From Candidatus Woesearchaeota archaeon (GTDB lineage Archaea; Nanobdellota; Nanobdellia; SCGC-AAA011-G17; JACPNG01): a stretch of DNA of 5,351 nt. Positions 1 to 5,314 of this stretch are shown here, in pieces. The first letter of the stretch is position 1; each line of letters starts with the position of its first letter. The position numbers and the translations under genes were made by a program. Under the pieces are notes generated by a model. That model had not been told where the DNA came from. It saw only the letters and a list, made by a program, of their open reading frames with translations, and made no database searches. The DNA is taken from contig JACPNI010000045.1 of assembly GCA_016185555.1 (NCBI GenBank), positions 1 through 5,351 on the forward strand. The letters are read 5' to 3'.

Positions 1-157
1 GCTTCTTTACAATAATTTCTTTCTTCTTTAATTTATCTTCTAAAGTATCTTCTCCTGGATCTACTTTTACTTTAATAGGCTTCTCTCTAAACAAATCTTT
101 GTAAATTCTTTCCTGATTTTCTACACTTAATTTCTTTACCGTGATATAATCACCCAT
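1..157 (-). CDS. Hypothetical protein, N-terminal part, runs off window edge
   Basis: An open frame of 52 codons starts at ATG 157-155 on the minus strand and leaves the window at base 1, so the C-terminus is unseen. The peptide begins MGDYITVKKLSVENQ and is rich in lysine and glutamate, with a basic end. No family is recognised. A Shine-Dalgarno-like GAGGT (plus-strand 167-171) lies 9 bases before this ATG. The start is 26 bases after the stop of the 174-residue gene on the same strand, so the two are probably one operon. An alternative start is an ATG at 191-189 that overlaps the upstream stop and reads MVEERLKRFIQHG before a stop. That frame would run into this one if one G were removed from the GGG run at plus-strand 152-155. 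The real gene may therefore begin at 191 and carry an indel. The gene is probably real; its function is unknown. Confidence 0.55.
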   Translation of the reverse strand, partial: MGDYITVKKLSVENQERIYKDLFREKPIKVKVDPGEDTLEDKLKKKEIIVKK

Positions 158-183
158 GTTGTATAAACCTCTTCAGCCTTTCC

Positions 184-708
184 TCAACCATAGGCTCCTC
201 CTCTCTTCCCATGGTATTCAAATCTAAACTTTTTTTCTCCTTTACTATTTCGATATTCTCTTAAATCGGTTTTTCCTAAGGGGCATGCTCCATTGCGGGC
301 TTCATATGATAATCTATCTACTTCCTGCAACCCATGCTCTATATTACTAACTAAATTATTTTTTAGCAGAATCTGTGCTATTTCATCTCGTGTAAAAAAC
401 CCAGAATTATATCTGTATGAATTTACAAAGTTAAAAACTCTTCTAAAGAAGTTGTATTCAATACCAAATAACCCTGCAAATTCTTCTTGTGCTTTTTCTT
501 CTAATTGATCAACAGCAACCATGCCACCCTTTACTAAACTAGTTAAATCCATCTTGGGATATTTTTTGCTTCCAGAATTCCCAGAGTCTTCAGGATCAGG
601 ATTATATGGTATTTGTGGTTTAGGATTCATTAACTGTTTATATAACTCTTGCATTCTTTCATCAGTTAATTTCGGTACCGGGATTAACGGTATTATTTCA
701 TGCGTCAT
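184..708 (-). CDS. Hypothetical protein, 174 aa, with possible C-terminal winged-helix-like fold
   Basis: The family is not recognised. The N-terminal 50 residues are proline-rich and probably disordered (IPLIPVPKLTDE, then NPKPQIPYNPDPEDSGNSG). Residues 55-80 look helical and acidic. Residues 80-101 are aromatic and rich in Phe, Tyr and Arg (LFGIEYNFFRRVFNFVNSYR). Residues 105-137 could be two helices (TRDEIAQILLKN and NIEHGLQEVDRLSYEA). Residues 149-166 look like a beta hairpin (LREYRNSKGEKKFRFEYH), and the tail is basic and glycine-rich (GKRGGAYG). Helix-helix-hairpin order is what a winged-helix DNA-binding domain would show, but this is a reading of pattern only. There is no signal peptide or membrane segment. 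The open frames on the opposite strand are hydrophobic and look like shadows. The gene is followed after 26 bases by another minus-strand frame. Its start ATG at 708-706 has only a weak upstream ribosome site. Confidence 0.7.
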   Translation of the reverse strand: MTHEIIPLIPVPKLTDERMQELYKQLMNPKPQIPYNPDPEDSGNSGSKKYPKMDLTSLVKGGMVAVDQLEEKAQEEFAGLFGIEYNFFRRVFNFVNSYRYNSGFFTRDEIAQILLKNNLVSNIEHGLQEVDRLSYEARNGACPLGKTDLREYRNSKGEKKFRFEYHGKRGGAYG

Positions 709-756
709 TTTAGTCTATTATGAATCTCTAAAAACAAAATTTTTCAATAACCCCAG

Positions 757-764
757 TATTTAAA
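757..764 (-). promoter_or_regulatory. Candidate TATA box for the 174-aa minus-strand gene
   Basis: The minus strand reads TTTAAATA here, a good match to an archaeal TATA box. Transcription would be expected to start near 730-736, leaving a leader of roughly 25 bases before the ATG at 708. This spacing is longer than at the other promoters in the window, so the assignment is tentative. Confidence 0.4.
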
Positions 765-817
765 ATTATCTTCAAGGTCTATAATTCATTTATATGTAAA
801 TCTGGTTGCTGGGCAAC

Positions 818-828
818 ATATTTATACT
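818..828 (+). promoter_or_regulatory. Candidate TATA box for the hydrolase-thiolase operon
   Basis: The sequence ATATTTATACT contains TTTATA, centred near 823, about 27 bases before the ATG at 850. In archaea transcription starts about 25 bases downstream of the TATA centre, so the mRNA would begin at or next to the start codon (leaderless). The spacing matches that of the Fic, pyrB and small secreted protein promoters. No clear BRE is visible. Confidence 0.5.
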
Positions 829-849
829 ACTATAACTTAAACATCAGGA

Positions 850-1636
850 ATGGAAGAGAAATTCCTTGAAATAGCCAACTTCAGAATAAGATATTTAGAA
901 GGAGGAGAAGATAGCCAACTTCAGAATAAGATATTTAGAAGGAGGAGAAGGAAACAACCTACTATTCCTCCCGGGGGTTTATTGCTCCTGCGATGATTAC
1001 CATAATTTAATAGAACAGCTCTCAGAAAGATACAGGGTTTATGGTTTGGATCTTCCGGGGTTTGGGCGTTCTTCTCAATTAGGATCAGTTTTAGCTGTGG
1101 ATGATTATACCAAGATAGCTGCTGAGTTTATAAAAAAACTAAAATTAAAACACTTAACTATAGTTGCCCATTCTGCTGGTGGTCTGGTTGCTTTAAATCT
1201 AAGGCTGTACAGGACTTTTATAAAAAACATAGTTCTTATTGACTCTGCAGGCATTAGCAATAACCTTACAATGCACAGTTTTATGAGATTATTGCTTTAT
1301 GAATTTCTTGAGTTATATAAAGGGCATAAACTCAACACAAGAATCAGGGTTTTTACAAGCTTTTCTTCAAGGATAATAAAGAGCTTGTTTGACAAGAATC
1401 TAAGAAATACAATAAGCAATGGATTAAATTATAATTTTGAAACTTTAGACAAGATTAAAATCCCTATTTTAATATTGTGGGGAGAGAATGATAAAATAAC
1501 ACCAATTTCAAATGCTTATGACCTTAAAGAAAAATTAAAGTATTCAAGGCTTGTAATAGTAAAGAATTCTACGCATGCATGGTGTATGATTCATCCAGAA
1601 AAGGTTATAAGGGTAATGGAACTCGAAAAGTTCTGA
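850..1636 (+). pseudogene. Alpha/beta hydrolase fold protein, frame broken by a 40-bp tandem duplication
   Basis: Removing one copy of the 40-bp repeat at 871-950 restores a single frame from ATG 850 to TGA 1636, encoding 248 residues, a normal length for a compact alpha/beta hydrolase. In that product the oxyanion region is LFLPGVY (26-31), the strand after helix A reads GLDLPGFGRSS (52-62), the nucleophile elbow is AHSAGG with Ser95, the acid is Asp201 in WGENDKITP, and the base is His229 in STHAW, so the catalytic triad is complete. The substrate cannot be told from sequence; esterases, peptidases and dehalogenase-like enzymes share this fold. As written, translation from ATG 850 leaves the frame in the second repeat copy and stops at TGA 994-996 after 48 codons. 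The remaining frame is open from 899 to 1636, but its first ordinary start codon is TTG 1046, which would drop the first beta strands and the oxyanion loop. The last base of the stop is the first base of the thiolase ATG. A recent mutation, a switchable state or an assembly error are all possible. Confidence 0.8.
871..950 (+). repeat. Exact 40-bp tandem direct repeat (two copies)
   Basis: Bases 871-910 and 911-950 are identical over all 40 positions; each unit begins ATAGCCAACTTCAG and ends TTAGAAGGAGGAGAAG. The match does not extend left (870 is A, 910 is G) or right (911 is A, 951 is G), so the unit is defined without ambiguity and no microhomology is left at the junction. Forty is not a multiple of three, so the second copy shifts the hydrolase frame. 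Perfect identity means the event is recent or an assembly artefact. Confidence 0.95.
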
Positions 1637-2495
1637 TGAGATGCAGATTATGCAGGGATACAGCAGTATATGAACCTGAAAGATTTTGCAAAGAACACTT
1701 CATTAAGTACTATGAAAAGTTGTAATATTAAGCAGGATTAAAGGTAAAAGGGTTCTGGTTCCTGTATCTGGGGGTAAAGATTCTTCTGCTTTAGCATTTG
1801 TTTTAGCCAAGCATAAGGAAGAATACAATATAGGCATGGAATTATTGTATCTCCATCTGGGCATAGGTAGTTATTCTGATCATGGTTTAGAAGCTTGCAG
1901 GAGATTATCAGATCAAATAGGGATAAAGTTAAATGTGATTACCATGAAAGATGAGTATAATACAACTGTAGATGATCTTAAAGATAAAAATGAAAAAATA
2001 TGCTCTGCATGTGGCACTGTTAAAAGGTATTTGATGAATAAGTTTGCTTTTGAGAATAATTTTGATTTTGTTGCTACTGGCCATAACCTGGATGATGAAG
2101 CTGCTTTTGTCATGCACAACGTCTTCAACAGGAATATTGACCAGCTGAGCAGAACCGGCATGGTCACAAAAACAATAAGGGAAAACAAGCTTATTGGAAG
2201 GGTTAAGCTGCTTTATTACCTTACTGAGAAAGAGAACATGCTGTATTGTATTCTGAATAAGGTCAACTTCTATAATGAAGAATGCAAAAATGCTTCAGGA
2301 AACCAGCAGATTAAGAACAAAGAAATACTGTATAAGCTGGCTGATTCCAGGGATAAAAAGTTAAGCATAGTCAAAACCATTGATAAATTAAAGAAAAATT
2401 CTGATGTTAAGGAATGGGTTCCCAGTTATTGCCCTGAATGCGGTTTTCCTACAACCAAAGGAATTTGCAAGTTCTGCAGGACTATTGCTGGTTAA
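1636..2495 (+). pseudogene. TtuA/NcsA-type tRNA 2-thiouridine sulfurtransferase, with an N-terminal frame break
   Basis: This family uses a PP-loop to adenylate a tRNA uridine and then replaces its oxygen with sulfur (U54 for TtuA, wobble U34 for NcsA/Ctu1). The N-terminal zinc finger is read from ATG 1636: Cys3, Cys6, Cys18 and His21 in a CxxC...CxxHF pattern. That frame stops at TAA 1723-1725. The rest lies in another frame, open from 1716, with the PP-loop PVSGGKDSS (encoded near 1761-1787) and no normal start codon before ATG 1836. Joining the frames with one extra base in the AAAA run (1715-1718) gives 286 residues, near family size. Further motifs in the joined product are CSAC (Cys123, Cys126), GHNLDDEA (149-156), Cys217 in NEEC as the likely third iron-sulfur ligand, and a C-terminal zinc ribbon (Cys266, Cys269, Cys278, Cys281). 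The intact piece from 1836 lacks the PP-loop. The start overlaps the hydrolase stop (TGATG), showing an operon. The family call is firm; the choice between TtuA and NcsA is not. Gene decay or a sequencing error are both possible. Confidence 0.85.
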
Positions 2496-2796
2496 GCTCT
2501 TTTATCTTTGTCTTTTTTTCAAAAGGAACCAATAACAAGCTGCCGTCTTCTTTTTCCTTTAAAAAATAGGTTTTATTCTTGTATTCTATTATTGTTTGAT
2601 CTTTTTTATTGCCTTTTATATCCTCAAGGATCATTGTAAATTCGTTTGGATCTGCATATCCTTTTTCCAAATCGCTTACATCTGTCTTAGCCCCGCCATA
2701 TTTGTAGTCAGTATAAGGTTTTAGGATAGTTGGCTGTTTCCATGCTATCAAAGGCAGGCTGCTTAGGATTATTGTAATTAAAGTTTTGTTTTTCAT
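2482..2796 (-). CDS. Small secreted or membrane-anchored hypothetical protein, 104 aa
   Basis: The protein begins MKNKTLITIILSSLPLIAW, a short basic stretch followed by a hydrophobic core at residues 5-19, which looks like a signal peptide or single membrane anchor. No cysteine follows it, so it is not a typical lipoprotein. The remaining 85 residues are polar and charged, with likely beta strands near QTIIEYKNKTYFLKE and GSLLLVPFEKK. No family is recognised. ATG 2796 is chosen over an in-frame TTG at 2817 for two reasons: it places the signal peptide at the N-terminus, and a TATA-like TTTTAAAA is centred 27 bases upstream of it, whereas TTG 2817 would lie before the expected transcription start. 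An AGGA (plus-strand 2804-2807) 7 bases before the ATG would serve as a ribosome site if the transcript begins earlier. The gene converges on the thiolase gene and their ends overlap by 14 bases (2482-2495). Confidence 0.6.
   Translation of the reverse strand: MKNKTLITIILSSLPLIAWKQPTILKPYTDYKYGGAKTDVSDLEKGYADPNEFTMILEDIKGNKKDQTIIEYKNKTYFLKEKEDGSLLLVPFEKKTKIKELNQQ
2500..2519 (+). terminator. Candidate oligo-T terminator of the hydrolase-thiolase operon
   Basis: Just after the thiolase stop the plus strand has repeated T runs ending in an unbroken stretch of seven T (2513-2519). Archaeal RNA polymerase can terminate at such tracts without a hairpin. The tract lies inside the 3' end of the convergent small gene, so it may simply reflect its lysine codons. 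Confidence 0.35.
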
Positions 2797-2818
2797 GCTT
2801 ATTTCCTGTTTAGTCAAA

Positions 2819-2827
2819 TTTTTAAAA
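2819..2827 (-). promoter_or_regulatory. Candidate TATA box for the 104-aa secreted protein
   Basis: The minus strand reads TTTTAAAAA here, centred about 27 bases before ATG 2796. This matches the spacing at three other genes in the window and predicts a leaderless or nearly leaderless transcript. The AT-only composition makes chance matches easy, so confidence is moderate. Confidence 0.4.
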
Positions 2828-2934
2828 CTTTTGAATTAGATTTAGTGATATACAGAAGAGTTGGCTAGCTGACATATTAAGAGACTGGCATCATAATAGT
2901 AACCAAATTCTTCCCCTTACAAATACAGTAAAAA

Positions 2935-2949
2935 CGAAATATTTAAATA
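2935..2949 (+). promoter_or_regulatory. BRE plus TATA box promoter of the Fic gene
   Basis: CGAAAT at 2935-2940 fits the archaeal TFB-recognition element, and TTTAAATA at 2942-2949 is a near-ideal TATA box just downstream. The TATA centre is about 27 bases before the GTG at 2972, so the transcript should start at or just before the start codon. This is the clearest promoter in the window. Confidence 0.7.
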
Positions 2950-2968
2950 GTTAGTAAGGGTAACTATT
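2946..2968. promoter_or_regulatory. Inverted repeat, putative operator at the Fic promoter
   Basis: AATAGTTA (2946-2953) and TAACTATT (2961-2968) are perfect reverse complements separated by seven bases (GTAAGGG). The left arm overlaps the end of the TATA box and the right arm reaches the expected transcription start, so a dimeric protein bound here would block TBP or RNA polymerase. A second, weaker pair, CCCTTAC (2914-2920) and GTAAGGG (2954-2960), flanks the BRE and TATA box. If the mRNA is leaderless, the repeat acts as DNA and not as an RNA hairpin. The binding protein is unknown. Confidence 0.5.
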
Positions 2969-2971
2969 CCT

Positions 2972-3811
2972 GTGAGACTTATAAAAAAAGGTGGTTATTA
3001 CTACTTGAAACATTCCTTTAGGAAAGACGGCAAAGTTATAACAAGAGAGAAATATTTAGGAAGAGAAATCCCAAAAAATATAGAAAAAACAAAGCTTGAG
3101 CTGCTAAAAGAAAGTCAAAAGTCGCTATACATGAATCTAGAAAAGATACGATATAACTTTCAACAAGAATGGAAGAGATGCCCGGAAAGCGCCAAGCAAA
3201 GGGAAAAGGAAGAGATAGCCTTAGCGTTTACGTATAATACGAATGCTATTGAAGGTTCAACTATAACGCTCGAAGAAACTCGGGAAATAATTATAGACAA
3301 AACCGCACCGAATAAACCATTAAAAGACATTCGAGAGACAGAAGAGCACTTTAAAACATTCTTAGAAATGTTGGATAAGCCAAAGAAGATTTCTAAAGAG
3401 CTATTATTAAAATGGCACCAAGATATATTTAGAGAAACGAAACCAGATATCGCCGGCAGATTCCGGGATTTCTTAGTTAGGGTAGGTCCTTATCGTGCTC
3501 CTGATTGGCAGGACGTGAAAGATTTAATGAAAGGCTTCTTTAAGTTTTTAAAAGAAGCTAAACTGAATCCTGTAGAGCTTACTGCAAGAGCACACTACAA
3601 ATTTGAGAAAATTCATCCATTTGGCGATGGAAATGGAAGAATTGGTAGACTGATAATGAATCATATTTTATGGCATCATGGGTATCCAATGATTATTATT
3701 GAATACGCCAAAAGAAAGTCCTATTACAAAGCTTTACAAAGAAATGAAGATGGTTTTGTGAATTACTTTTTAAGAAGATACTTAACTGTTCACAAGAGAA
3801 GATATGTATAA
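2972..3811 (+). CDS. Fic-family protein (class II autoinhibited AMP-transferase), 279 aa
   Basis: Fic enzymes transfer AMP or a related group from a nucleotide to a hydroxyl side chain of a target protein. The catalytic motif HPFGDGNGRIGR spans residues 215-226 with the essential His215, acidic Asp219 and the anion-binding GNGR. An inhibitory motif TNAIEG (90-95; pattern S/T-x-x-x-E-G/N) lies N-terminal to the core, which marks class II: Glu94 should contact the motif arginine and hold the enzyme off until relieved. The flap region is near AGRFRDFLVRVG (161-172). Residues 1-34 form a separate basic beta-hairpin-like module (KGGYYYLKHSFRKDGK, then KYLGREIP), followed by a helical linker. The GTG start is favoured because it keeps this module, sits 27 bases after the TATA centre, and the next Met is residue 54. 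There is no signal peptide, so the protein is cytoplasmic. The target is unknown and no antitoxin-like partner is adjacent. Arginine is often CGA, CGG or CGT here, while neighbours mostly use AGA/AGG, a hint of separate origin. The family call is very secure. Confidence 0.93.
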   Translation: MRLIKKGGYYYLKHSFRKDGKVITREKYLGREIPKNIEKTKLELLKESQKSLYMNLEKIRYNFQQEWKRCPESAKQREKEEIALAFTYNTNAIEGSTITLEETREIIIDKTAPNKPLKDIRETEEHFKTFLEMLDKPKKISKELLLKWHQDIFRETKPDIAGRFRDFLVRVGPYRAPDWQDVKDLMKGFFKFLKEAKLNPVELTARAHYKFEKIHPFGDGNGRIGRLIMNHILWHHGYPMIIIEYAKRKSYYKALQRNEDGFVNYFLRRYLTVHKRRYV

Positions 3812-3895
3812 ACCACGGCGATGCTTATTGATCCTTGCTTCTTAGATCCTATGTAAGTTAATGACATTTTAACGCTCCTGGAGAATTCGATAGAT

Positions 3896-3904
3896 TATTA
3901 AATA
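3896..3904 (+). promoter_or_regulatory. Candidate TATA box for pyrBI
   Basis: TATTAAATA lies with its centre about 29 bases before the pyrB ATG at 3930, again predicting a leaderless mRNA. A pyrimidine-rich, T-heavy tract (3908-3926) fills the gap to the start codon and could also serve as the oligo-T terminator of the upstream Fic transcript. The rest of the 118-base intergenic stretch shows nothing else I can assign. Confidence 0.5.
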
Positions 3905-3929
3905 TCCCCATCTTTCTTTTATTTTTGGA

Positions 3930-4853
3930 ATGAGACTCAACAAAGATTTTATTTCTACAAAGGATTTAACTAAAGAGGATATTCTCTACATTCTCGATAT
4001 TGCAAAAAGAATCGAGGCTATGAAAAAAGAAGAAAAAATTAATTTACTTAATGGCAGGGTATTGGCTACCTTATTCTTTGAACCTTCAACAAGGACAAGA
4101 TTAAGCTTTGAAAGTGCAATGAAACAACTGGGTGGGGCAGTAATCGGATTTGCAGATAAAACAGTAACCTCTGTTGCAAAAGGTGAGTCTTTAATGGATA
4201 CAATAAGGGTTGTTGAGAGATACTCGGACATAATTGTAATGCGGCATCCATTGGATGGTGCTGCAAGACTGGCTGCGGATATAGCAAAAATTCCAATAAT
4301 AAATGCCGGTGACGGGAGCAACCAGCATCCTACACAAACATTGCTGGATATTTATACCATACAAAAGATTAAAGGAAGGCTGGAAAATTTAAGCATAGGC
4401 TTCTTAGGAGACCTAAAATACGGAAGAACAGTGCATTCTTTAGCTCTAGCACTATCCTTATTCAATGTTAATCTTTATTTTATTTCACCAAACCTGCTAA
4501 AGATGCCATCATACCTGATAAATGAAATAAAAAAGAACAACCAGAACATAAAAGAAACTGAAAATATTGACGAAATAAGCAAAGAACTGGATGTAGTCTA
4601 TGCCACCAGGATACAAAAAGAAAGATTCTCAGATATAATGGAATATGAAAAATTAAAAGAATCATACAAACTTAAAAAAGCAGATCTTGTTAATTTTAAA
4701 AGTGATGTAAAAATCATGCACCCATTGCCAAGGGTTGATGAATTAAGCTATGATCTGGATGATACGGAAAATGCTGTTTATTTTGATCAATTGGCAAATG
4801 GAATCCCTATAAGGCAGGCTTTGATCTGCTTATTGCTCGGAGTATTACAATGA
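3930..4853 (+). CDS. pyrB: Aspartate carbamoyltransferase catalytic subunit
   Basis: This enzyme joins carbamoyl phosphate and L-aspartate to give N-carbamoyl-L-aspartate, the committed step of pyrimidine synthesis, in the cytoplasm. The 307 residues match the usual catalytic-chain length. The carbamoyl phosphate loop is EPSTRTR with Ser53, Thr54, Arg55 and Thr56. The mobile 80s loop SVAKGES supplies Ser81 and Lys84, which come from a neighbouring chain in the trimer. Arg105 is in MRHP, His133 and Gln136 are in GSNQHPTQ, Arg166 is in KYGRT, Arg227 and Gln229 are in ATRIQKERF, and HPLPR is at 264-268. All catalytic positions expected from the E. coli enzyme are present, so it should be active. 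The ATG at 3930 fits both the family N-terminus and the TATA spacing. The stop TGA (4851-4853) overlaps the ATG of pyrI, so the two chains are co-transcribed and probably translationally coupled, which helps match their amounts. Confidence 0.97.
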   Translation: MRLNKDFISTKDLTKEDILYILDIAKRIEAMKKEEKINLLNGRVLATLFFEPSTRTRLSFESAMKQLGGAVIGFADKTVTSVAKGESLMDTIRVVERYSDIIVMRHPLDGAARLAADIAKIPIINAGDGSNQHPTQTLLDIYTIQKIKGRLENLSIGFLGDLKYGRTVHSLALALSLFNVNLYFISPNLLKMPSYLINEIKKNNQNIKETENIDEISKELDVVYATRIQKERFSDIMEYEKLKESYKLKKADLVNFKSDVKIMHPLPRVDELSYDLDDTENAVYFDQLANGIPIRQALICLLLGVLQ

Positions 4854-5314
4854 ATAAGGATGAATTAAAAATAAAGACTATTAAGGATGGAACTGTTGTT
4901 GATCATTTGCCGGCATATACAGCACTAAAAGTCTTTGAAATACTTAATCTTCAGAAGCATATCAGGACAATAACAATTGGAATTTGTGTTCCTTCAAGCA
5001 AAATGGGAATAAAGGATATTCTGAAAATAGAGGATAAAGAACTTTCTAAAGAAGAGGCAGATAAAATTGCCTTAATAGCGCCTTATGCTACTATAAACAT
5101 AATCGAGAATTTTGCGGTTATAAACAAGAATAAGGTAGAAATACCGGACAAAATAGTAAATTTGATGAAATGCATAAATCCAAATTGTATATCCAACCAT
5201 GAACCGGCTGACTCTATATTTTATTTAGCAGATAAAAAAGATATCTTACTAAGATGCCATTATTGTGAAAGAATAAATGGGGTTAACTCGGAAAGTCTGA
5301 TGCATAAGTCTTAG
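4850..5314 (+). CDS. pyrI: Aspartate carbamoyltransferase regulatory subunit
   Basis: PyrI dimers bind nucleotide effectors (classically CTP as inhibitor and ATP as activator) and link catalytic trimers into the allosteric holoenzyme. The 154 residues match the family size. The N-terminal nucleotide-binding domain shows GTVVDHLPA (14-22), with Asp18 and His19 in the expected effector-site positions, and KDILKIED (55-62), with Lys59 matching the ATP/CTP-contacting lysine. The C-terminal zinc domain has Cys108 and Cys113 (MKCINPNC), then Cys136 and Cys139 (RCHYC), the four ligands needed to hold the catalytic chain. The ATG at 4850 overlaps the pyrB stop (ATGA), and GGAG at 4839-4842 inside the end of pyrB is 7 bases upstream, a good ribosome site that fixes the start. 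The catalytic-then-regulatory order is the usual archaeal arrangement. Nothing is missing, so pyrimidine synthesis should be feedback-controlled at this step. Confidence 0.96.
   Translation: MNKDELKIKTIKDGTVVDHLPAYTALKVFEILNLQKHIRTITIGICVPSSKMGIKDILKIEDKELSKEEADKIALIAPYATINIIENFAVINKNKVEIPDKIVNLMKCINPNCISNHEPADSIFYLADKKDILLRCHYCERINGVNSESLMHKS

Noticed and set aside
293..763. Plus-strand open frames at 293-508 and 521-763
   Set aside because: They are antisense to the 174-aa gene, have a hydrophobic, low-complexity composition typical of shadow frames, and lack promoter or ribosome signals.
850..996. A separate 48-codon gene from ATG 850 to TGA 994
   Set aside because: Its first 20 residues are the hydrolase N-terminus and the rest is an out-of-frame read of the second repeat copy, rich in arginine; it is the truncated product of the broken gene.
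1157..1169. AACTATAGTT palindrome, similar to the Fic operator arms
   Set aside because: It lies within conserved coding sequence of the hydrolase, just before the nucleophile elbow, has no spacer, and is probably chance in AT-rich DNA.
1913..2188. Minus-strand open frames inside the thiolase gene
   Set aside because: They lie opposite strongly conserved PP-loop family motifs, so they are shadow frames.
2972..3811. Fic gene as part of a toxin-antitoxin pair
   Set aside because: No small partner gene lies immediately before or after it. The inhibitory TNAIEG motif is inside the Fic protein itself (class II), so a separate antitoxin is not needed.
3871..3882. CTCC-T-GGAG mini hairpin after the Fic gene as a terminator
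   Set aside because: The stem is only four base pairs and is not followed by a T run. The T-rich tract comes about 27 bases later and overlaps the pyrB promoter.
3986..4665. Minus-strand open frames inside pyrB
   Set aside because: The plus strand encodes an unmistakable aspartate carbamoyltransferase; the reverse frames show no domain or start signal.
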